From Pseudomonadota bacterium (GTDB lineage Bacteria; Pseudomonadota; Alphaproteobacteria; Kiloniellales; J153), in assembly GCA_022572105.1 (NCBI GenBank), contig JACZWN010000127.1:1-10207 (forward strand): a DNA stretch of 10,207 bases. The letters are read 5' to 3'. A model generated the notes under the pieces. The model did no database searches and was not told the DNA's origin. It worked only from the letters and a program-made list of their open reading frames with translations. The translations under genes were made by a program, and so were the position numbers. Shown one piece after another: positions 1 to 6,402 of the stretch; position 1 is the stretch's first letter, and every line of letters begins with the position of its first letter.

Positions 1-83
1 TCGCGGCCAGCGGGTAGGGCGCGGAACGGGGCCGGAGGGCCAAGGATGGCGGTGAAATGGGTCCGTATCAACGAGACTTGGTA

Positions 84-623
84 TTACTCCCACTCGGCTT
101 GGCGTGCCTCGGCCATGCGCTTGGCCTCTTCGAGCTGCGCCGGCGTCATGAAGGCGGCCATCATGTCGCGCAGTTCGATCGCCTGCTCGTGCCGCAGCCC
201 ATGCTCGAAGCGCTCGGCGGCCAGGTCCCACCAGACGTAGGCCTCGAGGTAGTTGCGCCGGACCCCGAGGCCCTTGGCGTACAGGATCGCGAGCCCATTC
301 TGGGCGCGCGGATTGCCCTGGCGCGCCGCCTTGCGGAACCAGCGCGCGGCCTCGGCAAAGTCCTCGATCTCGGCGCGGCCCGTGAAAAAGGCGGCGCCGA
401 GCTTGAACTGAGCCAGGGAATCGCCGCGTAGCGCTTGCGGCAGCCAGGTGCGAAACGCTTCCGCCTTCTCGTCCAGACGGTCGGTCACCGCCCCGTCGCC
501 GAACTCGGCCCGGGCCGCCCCGGCGAGCCCGAGCGACAGCACGACGGCCAGCATGAATCGCATCATGCCCTGGCTCGCCGTTCGTACCGTCTTGGTGTCG
601 TAATCGCGGTTTCGTACCCTCAC
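84..623 (-). CDS. SEL1-like repeat (TPR-like) protein, probably exported
   Basis: The protein has 179 residues from a GTG at 623. Residues 22-39 (RFMLAVVLSLGLAGAARA) form a hydrophobic signal peptide with an ARA cleavage site. Two SEL1 repeats follow at about 67-102 and 103-138, with the typical pattern A-x-x-x-L-G-x-x-F/Y-x-x-G and A-x-x-W-F/W-x-x-A-A; the C-terminus (139-179) is charged and helical. SEL1 repeats are protein-binding alpha solenoids, so a periplasmic scaffold or adaptor role is an inference and the partner is unknown. GTG 623 has a strong GGGAGGG site 5 bases upstream. The tandem ATGs at 566 and 563 would give a shorter, more conventional signal peptide but have a poor ribosome binding site. 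The gene starts 29 bases after the mlaC stop on the same strand, so co-transcription is likely. Confidence 0.8.
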   Translation of the reverse strand: MRVRNRDYDTKTVRTASQGMMRFMLAVVLSLGLAGAARAEFGDGAVTDRLDEKAEAFRTWLPQALRGDSLAQFKLGAAFFTGRAEIEDFAEAARWFRKAARQGNPRAQNGLAILYAKGLGVRRNYLEAYVWWDLAAERFEHGLRHEQAIELRDMMAAFMTPAQLEEAKRMAEARQAEWE

Positions 624-652
624 CTAATCCCTCCCAACCCTTCCCCAAGGAT

Positions 653-1345
653 TTATTCCGTGCTGTCGGCCTTTTGTACGCTCCGCGATTTCGCCTGCCT
701 GGCCTTTTCGCGCAGCTGCTCCAGGAGCGCCTCGATGCGCCCCCCGTTGCCCCTGATCACCGCCTTGAATTCCGAACGCTGGCTGAGCGCCATGCTCATT
801 CCCTCGACCACGACGTCGACGATGCGCCAGGTATCGCCGCGGCGCAGCAGCCGCCAGTCGAGCTGGACCGGCTCGCCCTCCGCGCGCAGGAACCGGCTGG
901 CCACCAGCGCGCTCTTCCCGTCCTGCTGGCGCACGCCCACCACCTTCAGGCCCGCGCCGACATAGGACGAGAGCCGGTGCGCGTAGGTGGCGACGATCAA
1001 GTCCTCGAACAGCCGGCCGTACTCGGCGCGCTCGGCCTCGGTGGCCTTGCGCCAGTAGCGGCCGAGGACGAAACGGCCGATGGTCTTGATGTCGAAGCCG
1101 GCGGTGAGCAGTCCGCGGAAGGCCTGCTCGCGCTGGGCTCCGGCCAGGCCCTTGTCGGCCAGAACCGCCATCGCCTGCGCGCCGAAATGGCGCACGAACG
1201 CGGCCGGGTCGCCGGGCTCGACCGCGGCCGCCGGGCGCGGCCCGGCCGCGGCCAGCAGAAGGACGGCGGCAACGGCGGCAAGACCGCGCGTGAAACTGCG
1301 CCGGGACGTGGGCCGGGGCGTCGACAGAGCTGCTTTCATCGTCAT
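653..1345 (-). CDS. mlaC: MlaC/Ttg2D (Tgt2) family phospholipid-binding protein with Tat-like signal
   Basis: This 230-residue protein matches the MlaC/Tgt2 family, periplasmic carriers that ferry phospholipids between the outer membrane and the inner-membrane MlaFEDB complex. The family pattern is visible: a run of Phe-Asp-Ile-x-x-Ile-Gly-Arg then LGRYWRKAT (about residues 90-105), the region around YAHRLSSYVGAGLKV, a Trp-Arg-Leu strand, and the hallmark DVVVEGMSMALSQRSEF. The N-terminus has SRRSFTR at residues 14-20, a good fit to a twin-arginine signal, then a hydrophobic stretch and a PAAA cleavage site near residue 41. The start at 1345 is chosen because GGAGAG lies 7 bases upstream; ATG 1339 is the alternative. 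No mlaD, mlaE or mlaF is nearby; the downstream neighbour is a SEL1 protein. HpnM of hopanoid loci belongs to the same family and cannot be excluded. Confidence 0.88.
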   Translation of the reverse strand: MTMKAALSTPRPTSRRSFTRGLAAVAAVLLLAAAGPRPAAAVEPGDPAAFVRHFGAQAMAVLADKGLAGAQREQAFRGLLTAGFDIKTIGRFVLGRYWRKATEAERAEYGRLFEDLIVATYAHRLSSYVGAGLKVVGVRQQDGKSALVASRFLRAEGEPVQLDWRLLRRGDTWRIVDVVVEGMSMALSQRSEFKAVIRGNGGRIEALLEQLREKARQAKSRSVQKADSTE

Positions 1346-1450
1346 CACCGTTCTCTCCAGTTCCAATAGCACTACGCTGGCGCCGGACCGCTTATCCCCG
1401 AACGAAGTTGAATTACCCGGCACGCATAGCAAAGAGATACATTCGACACA

Positions 1451-1479
1451 ATAATATCTTATTTTGTCTGAACATTCAA
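1451..1479 (-). promoter_or_regulatory. Candidate sigma-70 type promoter for mlaC-SEL1
   Basis: On the minus strand TTGAAT (1479-1474) and TATTAT (1456-1451) are separated by exactly 17 bases. They match the consensus at 4 of 6 and 5 of 6 positions. Transcription would start near 1444, giving a leader of about 100 bases before the mlaC ATG. AT-rich sequence directly upstream could act as an UP element. The region's AT richness raises the chance of random matches. Confidence 0.5.
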
Positions 1480-1539
1480 GGTTCGACGCAGGTAAATGTT
1501 AACTATGTTCCTTAATATTATGTGTTAATTATTTTAATC

Positions 1540-1552
1540 ATCTCCGGGAGAT
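1540..1552. promoter_or_regulatory. Perfect 6+1+6 dyad, possible operator
   Basis: ATCTCC-G-GGAGAT is a perfect inverted repeat and the only GC-rich cluster inside the AT island. Physically it would fold as a 5-bp stem with a 3-base loop. It lies about 60 bases upstream of the mlaC -35 candidate and has no strong T-run on either side, so an operator is likelier than a terminator. The assignment is tentative. Confidence 0.3.
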
Positions 1553-1659
1553 CATTTTATACGGGAAAAAACAAGAAACTATGATCGAATATATATTTCG
1601 AAAATTAGGAAAAACGTCCACCCCTCGGCCCATATCCGAACCCGAACCGGGCCGCGATA

Positions 1660-2343
1660 TCAATCGGCCGAGAGCGCCAGGATCATGGAAAGCCGGCAGA
1701 GCGGGCGGCCCGTCTCCGCGGTCCAGCCGTTGAAGGCCGCCTGGACCCGCAGCCGGTCGCCCTTGCCCTTGGGCGCGCGGGCCACGACCCCCCAGTGTTG
1801 GAGGGCGCGCGCGACATCGCCGGTCAGGAGGAAGGTGTCCTTGCCCGCCATGCGCAAGAAATAGGGGCCCGAATTGCCGCCCAGATGGGAGAAGCGCTTG
1901 GCCAGATCGTCCCACAGGCCGACCACCTCCGCATCCGGCCAGCCGGCCAGGTAGGCGCCGAAGCCGCCCTTGTCTTCGCCGGGATCGCAGCGGCTGAGAT
2001 CGTGGAGCGCCGCCGCGTTGGCGCGCACCGCGTGCATTTTGGCGGCGTGGCGGATCAGGCGCCGGTCCGTCAGCAGGGCGTCCAGGTCCTCGTCGCTCAT
2101 CATCCGCACGCGGCGCGGCTCGAAGCCTTGGAAGGCGGTCTCGAAGGCCGGCCACCGGGCGTCGACCATGGCGTGCCTCAAGCCGGCCCGGAAGATCCTG
2201 AGCGACATCAGCGAGAGGTAGCGGTCGTCGCCCACGGCGCGTAGCTCGGCGGCCGATTTCGGCGTGGGCAGGCGCGCCCGAAGCGCCGCCGCGCCGCCGG
2301 CGCGGGCCTCGGCCGCCTGGAGGATCGGTTGGAAATCGACCAT
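1660..2343 (-). CDS. Divergent Tag-like DNA-3-methyladenine glycosylase I family protein
   Basis: The 227-residue protein resembles Tag of the HhH superfamily, which excises 3-methyladenine from alkylated DNA. The match is clearest at residues 45-117: a helix with AGL, a PAFETAFQGFEP segment (Tag: RACFHQFDP), MSDEDLDALLTD and LIRHAAKMHAVRANA (Tag: IIRHRGKIQAIIGNA). It differs from E. coli Tag in several ways. The residues aligned with Tag Glu38 and Trp46 are Arg49 and His57, and the zinc-binding N- and C-terminal Cys/His residues are missing. It has TFLLTGDVAR at 170-179, with an Asp where other HhH-GPD enzymes carry their catalytic Asp. It is also longer than Tag (about 187 residues). The start at 2343 follows a weak GGGG site. 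Family membership is fairly sure; activity is not. It diverges from the ubiA unit. Confidence 0.78.
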   Translation of the reverse strand: MVDFQPILQAAEARAGGAAALRARLPTPKSAAELRAVGDDRYLSLMSLRIFRAGLRHAMVDARWPAFETAFQGFEPRRVRMMSDEDLDALLTDRRLIRHAAKMHAVRANAAALHDLSRCDPGEDKGGFGAYLAGWPDAEVVGLWDDLAKRFSHLGGNSGPYFLRMAGKDTFLLTGDVARALQHWGVVARAPKGKGDRLRVQAAFNGWTAETGRPLCRLSMILALSAD

Positions 2344-2374
2344 GGCCCCGTCATGGTAGCCAAGCCCCGCGGTG

Positions 2375-2403
2375 TGGAAAAGGTTCCCGGCCTCGCTTAG
2401 ACT
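2375..2403 (+). promoter_or_regulatory. Weak promoter candidate for the small ORF-ubiA unit
   Basis: TGGAAA (2375-2380) and TAGACT (2398-2403) are 17 bases apart, each matching the sigma-70 consensus at 4 of 6 positions. They lie in the 107-base divergent spacer between the Tag-like gene and the small ORF. The position fits, but the match is modest. Confidence 0.3.
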
Positions 2404-2450
2404 GGCACAGCGCCGCTCGCCCCATGCCGCCGGCATTCCGAGGTCCCGTC

Positions 2451-2660
2451 ATGACGCTGCCGCTCACCGCCGCTTCCGCCGCAGCCTGTACGACCTTCAT
2501 GAATTTCCCGCTGCACACGGACCGGCCGAGCCTGGAGGCCGAGATCGCCCCCTCGCGCGACGTGAACGGCATCTCCTGCATCACCGCCGGGCGCCTCGTG
2601 CTAAACCTGAGCGGTGCGCTGGCGCGCGCGGCAACCTTCGAGCGGAACGCGACCCGATAG
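2451..2660 (+). CDS. Possible 69-residue hypothetical protein upstream of ubiA
   Basis: An ATG at 2451 is preceded by GAGG with a 7-base spacer, and the frame runs to a TAG at 2658-2660, two bases before the ubiA ATG. Third codon positions are mostly G or C, as in neighbouring real genes. That bias cannot separate this frame from the antisense frame sharing the same wobble positions. The protein starts MTLPLTAASAAACTTF and includes LEAEIAPSRDVNGISC and a C-terminal LVLNLSGALARAATF; I recognise no family, membrane segment or clear signal peptide. Good start context, abutting stop and the lack of a strong ubiA ribosome binding site together suggest translational coupling. It could instead be a conserved leader or spurious. 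Confidence 0.4.
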   Translation: MTLPLTAASAAACTTFMNFPLHTDRPSLEAEIAPSRDVNGISCITAGRLVLNLSGALARAATFERNATR

Positions 2661-2662
2661 CC

Positions 2663-3610
2663 ATGACCGAACAGCCCGGAACGCCGTCGAGGACTCCCGG
2701 GGAGGCCAGCGACATTCTGGCCGGCCATTGGGTCCTGCGCCTGGCGCCGGCCGAGGCGCGGCCGTACCTGCGCCTGGTCCGCATCGACCGGCCGATCGGC
2801 ACTTGGCTGTTGTTGTTTCCCTGCTGGTGGAGCTTGGCGCTCGCCGCCGCGGCGGCCGGCGAGGTGCCCGATTTGCGCCTCGGCGCGCTGTTTGCGATCG
2901 GCGCCCTGGTCATGCGCGGGGCCGGCTGCATCGTCAACGACATCGCCGATCGGAACATCGACGCCCAGGTCGCGCGCACCGCCCAGCGGCCGATCGCCAG
3001 CGGGCAAGTGTCGGTCGCCCGGGCGGTGGCGTTCCTGGGCGCGCTGCTGCTGCTCGGCCTGGCGATCCTGATTCGCTTCAACGGCTTCGCGATTCTCCTG
3101 GGCGTGGCCGCCCTGCCGCTGATTGCGGCCTACCCCTTCATGAAGCGCATCACTTACTGGCCCCAGGCCTGGCTGGGCCTGACCTTCAACTGGGGCGCGC
3201 TCTTGGGCTGGGCCGCGGTGACCGGCGGGCTCGGGCCCCCGGCGCTCCTGCTCTACGCCGCCGGGGTTGCCTGGACGCTCGGCTACGACACCATCTACGC
3301 CCATCAGGACAAGGAGGACGACGCCCTCGTCGGGGTCAAGTCCTCGGCGCTCAAGCTGGGCGCGCGCACCAGGCCCTGGCTCATCGTCTTCTACGCCACA
3401 GCCTGGCTGCTGATGCTGGCTTCGGGCGCGGCCGCGGGCCTCGCCTGGCCGTTCTATCTGGGCCTGGCCGGGGTCGCGGCCCAGCTCGCCTGGCAGGTCG
3501 CCACGCTCGACATCGACGACCCGGCGGGCTGCCTGGCCCGCTTCAAGTCGAACCGCTACGCGGGCTGGATCCTCTTGGCGGGCGTCGTCGCCGCGGGCGC
3601 GCTGGGGTGA
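2663..3610 (+). CDS. ubiA: 4-hydroxybenzoate polyprenyltransferase UbiA
   Basis: UbiA attaches the polyprenyl chain to 4-hydroxybenzoate, the membrane-embedded second step of ubiquinone synthesis. The 315-residue protein has both Asp-rich, Mg-diphosphate-binding motifs of the family: NDIADRNID at 92-100, followed by ARTAQRPIASG, and YDTIYAHQDKEDD at 208-220, followed by the conserved VGVKSSALKLG. The other segments are hydrophobic helices, including LLLFPCWWSLALAAAAA, LGALLLLGLAILI and the C-terminal WILLAGVVAAGALG, consistent with the multi-helix UbiA fold. Length is normal. The ATG at 2663 places the conserved RPYLRLVRIDRPIGTWLLL region near residue 33. No good Shine-Dalgarno sequence precedes it, but an upstream frame ends 2 bases away. 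It converges on the GGCT-like gene across 42 bases, where only a short GGGCGCCC palindrome (3621-3628) is seen. Confidence 0.95.
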   Translation: MTEQPGTPSRTPGEASDILAGHWVLRLAPAEARPYLRLVRIDRPIGTWLLLFPCWWSLALAAAAAGEVPDLRLGALFAIGALVMRGAGCIVNDIADRNIDAQVARTAQRPIASGQVSVARAVAFLGALLLLGLAILIRFNGFAILLGVAALPLIAAYPFMKRITYWPQAWLGLTFNWGALLGWAAVTGGLGPPALLLYAAGVAWTLGYDTIYAHQDKEDDALVGVKSSALKLGARTRPWLIVFYATAWLLMLASGAAAGLAWPFYLGLAGVAAQLAWQVATLDIDDPAGCLARFKSNRYAGWILLAGVVAAGALG

Positions 3611-3652
3611 GAGCGCGAAGGGGCGCCCAGGCGCGGCCCGGTGCGGTCCGAA

Positions 3653-4405
3653 TCAGGGGCGTTTGAGGATCTCGAAGTGGGGTGCTTGGGCGGGAACGGC
3701 GTCCGATTCCATCTCGGCGATGAGCGACTTGCGGTCCTTGGGATCGCGGATGGTCGCCAGGATATGCTCGTCCAGCCCACGCGCCGGCCGATGCCGGTCG
3801 CGCACCAGGGCGATCGCTTGCTCCTGACGCAGCGCCCCGTGCGGCCGCCCCTCGGACGCCACGGCGGCAAGCCCCAGCGGCCCGGCGCCGCCGGGCAGGC
3901 AACCGCGGGTGGACAGATAGACATGGGCTTCGGACAGCTCCGCCACGGGTCCCGCTTCCAGCGCGAGCGAGACCCCGCCGAGCCGGCCGTAATAGTAGTT
4001 CTCGCCGCCCAGTTCGGTCTCGTGCATGCGCCGGAGCTGGCCTGCGGTGAGCCAGTTGACGTAGACCTCGGCGCGCGCGCCGGGCGTGTGCTGCAGATTG
4101 GCCGCGATCGAGCCGTATTGGGTGACGTGGGCCGAGTAGACCACGTCGTAGTCGGAAAGCCAGGCGCGGCTGACCGGGATCTCGGCGCGCGCCCCGAACT
4201 TGCGGCGCAACTGCTCGGGCGAGCGGTTCGAGCCATGACCGATCACCGGCAGGCGATCGGCAAAGAGCGCGGCTTGCGCCGAGCCGGGCGCCAACGGCCC
4301 GGCCGCGCCCGCGCGGAACAGGTACGAACCGCCAGGGGTGGGAAACGGATAGGACTTGGCCAGCGCGAGCCGTTCCTGGTCGCGCTCGGGAAGAGGCCAG
4401 GACAA
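3653..4405 (-). CDS. Hypothetical protein with gamma-glutamylcyclotransferase-like (AIG2/GGCT) motif
   Basis: The frame encodes 250 residues if it starts at TTG 4405, the only usable start before the upstream in-frame stop. No ribosome binding site precedes it, so the start is uncertain. Residues 54-70 contain GHGSNRSPEQLRRKFG, resembling the x-GSN-x-x-x-x-L substrate-binding loop of the GGCT-like fold. Next come a strand-rich stretch, a turn at PGARAEVYVNWLT and QLRRMHETELGGENYYYG (123-140), where Glu131 would be the catalytic acid by analogy with the family's V-x-x-L-T-x-x-x-L-x-x-x-x-E pattern. The N-terminus has an unusual KSYPFPTPGGSYLF segment before the motif, whereas GGCT enzymes normally begin at it. 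The C-terminal 80 residues are unassigned. It lies 27 bases after the DUF4170 gene and is probably co-transcribed. Substrate and role are unknown. Confidence 0.75.
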   Translation of the reverse strand: MSWPLPERDQERLALAKSYPFPTPGGSYLFRAGAAGPLAPGSAQAALFADRLPVIGHGSNRSPEQLRRKFGARAEIPVSRAWLSDYDVVYSAHVTQYGSIAANLQHTPGARAEVYVNWLTAGQLRRMHETELGGENYYYGRLGGVSLALEAGPVAELSEAHVYLSTRGCLPGGAGPLGLAAVASEGRPHGALRQEQAIALVRDRHRPARGLDEHILATIRDPKDRKSLIAEMESDAVPAQAPHFEILKRP

Positions 4406-4432
4406 AACAGAATCAGTCGATGGATTGTGCGA

Positions 4433-4645
4433 TCAGTCGGTGCAGGGCGGCGGCGCGTCCGGATCGATGCATTCGATCCGGTAGCGCATGGTACAGTGAT
4501 CGACGGTCTGCCAAGCGTGCTTGGCCCATTCCTCCTTGGCCGCCTCGTAGTCCTGGAACGGGCCGAACCATTCCTCGTTGCTGCCGACGGTTTCCTGGAA
4601 ATGGGTATCCTTGTACTCGCCGCCGACGACCCAAAACAATGACAT
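4433..4645 (-). CDS. DUF4170 domain protein
   Basis: This 70-residue protein matches the DUF4170 family found widely in alphaproteobacteria. It has the near-N-terminal FWVVGGEYKDT, a FGPFQDYEAAKEEWAKHAW segment and a final RYRIECI strand. Length is typical or slightly long, with an acidic, proline-rich tail (DPDAPPPCTD). The fold reads as a small alternating strand-helix domain, and no enzymatic residues or function are established. GAAGG lies about 9 bases upstream of the ATG. In other genomes I recall such genes near cysQ and waaA; here the gene leads a two-gene unit with the GGCT-like protein. Confidence 0.88.
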   Translation of the reverse strand: MSLFWVVGGEYKDTHFQETVGSNEEWFGPFQDYEAAKEEWAKHAWQTVDHCTMRYRIECIDPDAPPPCTD

Positions 4646-4940
4646 CCCTCGCGCCCTTCACTTCTGAATAACTTGGACTTATGTCCCCGGTTCAGAGTAG
4701 GTATGTCAACGATAGATTCAATATCTTAGGAAAACCTGAAAAAGGTCAAGCTCCATCTTTCGTCGCGAAAGCGACCAGGACAGCGCGCAACCCGTCGTCG
4801 ATCGCGGGGCAGCGCCGGGTCGCACCGGGCAGGAAGCCCCCGGGCAATCGCTTGTCGCCCGCCACGACCGCGCCAGGCGGACGCCGTCATCGCGCCGGCT
4901 CCCTGTCCCGGTGAACCAGGCACAGAAGGATTCGTCAGTC
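4646..4940. other. Divergent spacer between DUF4170 and SPFH genes
   Basis: No gene is supported here. The part near 4660-4760 is AT-richer and should hold promoters in both directions. A perfect TTGACA is present on the minus strand (4709-4704), but its best -10 match (CATAAG) is 20 bases away. On the plus strand TTCAGA (4691) and TAGATT (4713) are 16 bases apart. Two mutually exclusive hairpins lie at 4757-4775. The remainder to 4920 is GC-rich leader sequence. Confidence 0.45.
4757..4775. repeat. Overlapping alternative hairpins in the SPFH gene leader
   Basis: CTTTCG-TCG-CGAAAG (4757-4771) is a 6-bp stem with a 3-base loop. GTCGC-GAAA-GCGAC (4762-4775) is a 5-bp stem closed by a GNRA-type GAAA tetraloop. 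They share bases and cannot form together. No T-run follows, so this is not a terminator. Confidence 0.35.
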
Positions 4941-5927
4941 ATGCCCGTCGAAATCTCCGGCTTCTCTATCTTCGTGATCGCGGCCGTCGTGCTCGCGGTC
5001 GTTCTCGTGTTCATGGGCGCCAAGACCGTGCCCCAGGGCATGGAGTACACGATCGAGCGCTTCGGCCGCTACACTCGCACGCTGGCGCCGGGCCTCAACC
5101 TGATCGTTCCGATGCTCGACCGCATCGGCGTCAAGATGAACATGATGGAGACCGTGCTCGACGTGCCCTCCCAGGAGGTCATCACCAAGGACAACGCGTT
5201 GCTGCAGGTCGACGGCGTGGTCTTCCACCAGGTGCTCGACGCCGCCAAGGCGGCCTACGAGGTCAAGGATCTCGAGCGCGCGTTGCTGAATTTGACCATG
5301 ACCAACATCCGTACGGTGATGGGCTCGATGGACCTGGACGAGCTCTTGTCCAAGCGCGACAGGATCAACCATCAGCTCCTGACCGTGGTCGACGACGCCA
5401 CCGCGCCCTGGGGGCTCAAGGTGACCCGCATCGAGATCAAGGACATCACCCCGCCCAAGGACCTGGTCGAATCCATGGGCCGGCAGATGAAGGCGGAACG
5501 CGACAAGCGCGCCACGATCCTGATCGCCGAGGGCGACCGCCAGGCCGAGATCCTGCGCTCGGAGGGCGAGAAGCAGGCCGCGATCCTGGCCGCCGAGGGC
5601 CGCCGCGAGGCCGCCTTCAAGGATGCCGAGGCGCGCGAGCGCGAGGCCGAGGCCGAGGCCAAGGCGACCCAGGTGGTCTCGGATGCCATCTCCTCGGGCA
5701 ACATTCAGGCGATCAACTACTTCGTCGCCCAGCGCTACATCGAGGCGCTCGGCCGCTTCGCCGATTCGCCCAACCAGAAGATGTTCTTCATGCCGGTCGA
5801 TGCGGCCGGGGTGATGGGCGCGATCGGCGGCATCGCCGAACTGGTGCGCGAGGCCGTGGGCGGTAACAGCGGGGGCGGCGGCTCGGCCGGGCCGTGGCGC
5901 CGCGGACCGAGCGAGGACGGGTCGTGA
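4941..5927 (+). CDS. qmcA: SPFH/band 7 membrane protein, QmcA/stomatin-like (paraslipin)
   Basis: The 328-residue protein has one N-terminal membrane helix (about residues 7-27, FSIFVIAAVVLAVVLVFMGA). An SPFH domain follows, with VPQGMEYTIERFGRYTRTLAPGLNLIVP and DVPSQEVITKDNALLQVDGV, ending at VTRIEIKDITPPKDL. A long Ala/Glu/Arg-rich coiled coil (about 170-245) and a Gly-rich tail (GGNSGGGGSAG) complete it. Such proteins oligomerise into membrane microdomain scaffolds and often act with NfeD partners and membrane proteases; the exact role here is inferred. The ATG at 4941 has AGAAGGA 10 bases upstream, and the upstream in-frame GTG at 4911 lacks such a site. The NfeD gene starts 16 bases after the stop, a conserved pairing. 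Confidence 0.93.
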   Translation: MPVEISGFSIFVIAAVVLAVVLVFMGAKTVPQGMEYTIERFGRYTRTLAPGLNLIVPMLDRIGVKMNMMETVLDVPSQEVITKDNALLQVDGVVFHQVLDAAKAAYEVKDLERALLNLTMTNIRTVMGSMDLDELLSKRDRINHQLLTVVDDATAPWGLKVTRIEIKDITPPKDLVESMGRQMKAERDKRATILIAEGDRQAEILRSEGEKQAAILAAEGRREAAFKDAEAREREAEAEAKATQVVSDAISSGNIQAINYFVAQRYIEALGRFADSPNQKMFFMPVDAAGVMGAIGGIAELVREAVGGNSGGGGSAGPWRRGPSEDGS

Positions 5928-5943
5928 GGATTTGGGGGACGTG

Positions 5944-6384
5944 ATGTCGCTGGAGACGATCGAGTTCTGGTACTGGTGGGTCGCGGCCATCGTCTTCGTC
6001 GTGATCGAAATCTTCGCGCCCGGCACGGTGGCGCTGTGGATGGGCGTCTCGGCCGGCGTGGTCGGGCTCTTGCTGTTCGCCATCCCCGACACGACCTGGC
6101 AGGCCCAGTTCCTGGTCTTCTCCGTGCTCTCGGTCGCCACGGTGGTGGGCTGGCGCGCCTATCAGCTCCGCCATCCGACCGTGACCGACCAGCCGGCGCT
6201 CAACCGGCGCGGCGAGCAGTACGTCGGCCGGGTGTTCACCCTCTCGGAGGCGATCGTCAACGGCACCGGCAAGATCCACGTCGACGACACCATGTGGAAG
6301 GTCGACGGCAAGGACCTGCCCGAGGGCACCAAGGTGCGGGTCACCGGCGTCGACGGCACCGTGCTCACCGTCGAGCCGGAGTGA
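5944..6384 (+). CDS. NfeD-family membrane protein, SPFH partner (YbbK-like)
   Basis: This is a 146-residue short-form NfeD protein without the long ClpP-like protease domain. An acidic N-terminus leads into membrane segments near residues 8-28, 30-47 and 54-72 (YWWVAAIVFVVIEIFAPGTVALWMG; VVGLLLFAI; FLVFSVLSVATVVGW). A C-terminal soluble OB-fold domain (about 90-146) carries YVGRVFTLSEAIVNGTGKIHVDD, a Trp-Lys-Val strand and GTKVRVTGVDGTVLTVEP. Short NfeD proteins bind or support the adjacent SPFH scaffold, and the close spacing here argues for one operon. ATG 5944 is preferred; GTG 5941 and TTG 5932 are in frame upstream, and AGGA (5927-5930) plus a G-rich run precede it. I see no terminator after the stop. 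Confidence 0.92.
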   Translation: MSLETIEFWYWWVAAIVFVVIEIFAPGTVALWMGVSAGVVGLLLFAIPDTTWQAQFLVFSVLSVATVVGWRAYQLRHPTVTDQPALNRRGEQYVGRVFTLSEAIVNGTGKIHVDDTMWKVDGKDLPEGTKVRVTGVDGTVLTVEPE

Positions 6385-6402
6385 TACCAAGGAGCGTTGA
6401 TA

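Larger units (their letters stand above)
1441..1620. other. AT-rich intergenic island
   Basis: The 314 bases between the Tag-like stop (1660) and the mlaC start (1345) hold no convincing gene. By hand count about 53 of 180 bases (29%) in 1441-1620 are G or C, against roughly two thirds in the flanking genes. The island holds the mlaC promoter candidate (1451-1479), a 13-base dyad (1540-1552), three TTAAT motifs (1512, 1525, 1534) and short A-tracts. No clear terminator for the Tag-like gene is visible. Confidence 0.7.

Noticed and set aside
1..83. Window start downstream of the SEL1 gene, and a plus-strand frame beginning at 46
   Set aside because: The plus frame is antisense to the SEL1 gene. 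No terminator or gene end is convincing in the 83 bases.
581..618. TTCGTACC repeated at 581 and 611
   Set aside because: Two 8-base matches 30 bases apart at the SEL1 start are too little to claim a regulatory element.
1625..1659. Possible terminator after the Tag-like gene (GGCCC/GGGCC pairs and a CCCG-GTT-CGGG stem on the minus strand)
   Set aside because: The stems are 4-5 bp, one with an 18-base loop, and the T5 run is not adjacent.
2351..3304. Minus-strand open frame across ubiA and the upstream small ORF
   Set aside because: It is antisense to a certain ubiA gene and its composition is that of a shadow. The 2351-2660 part could not be excluded on wobble bias alone, which is noted in the small ORF entry.
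4935..6140. Long minus-strand open frame antisense to the SPFH gene
   Set aside because: The plus strand encodes clear SPFH and NfeD proteins; the antisense frame is His/Asp/Gly-rich and low in complexity, as expected from the complement of GC-rich coding sequence.
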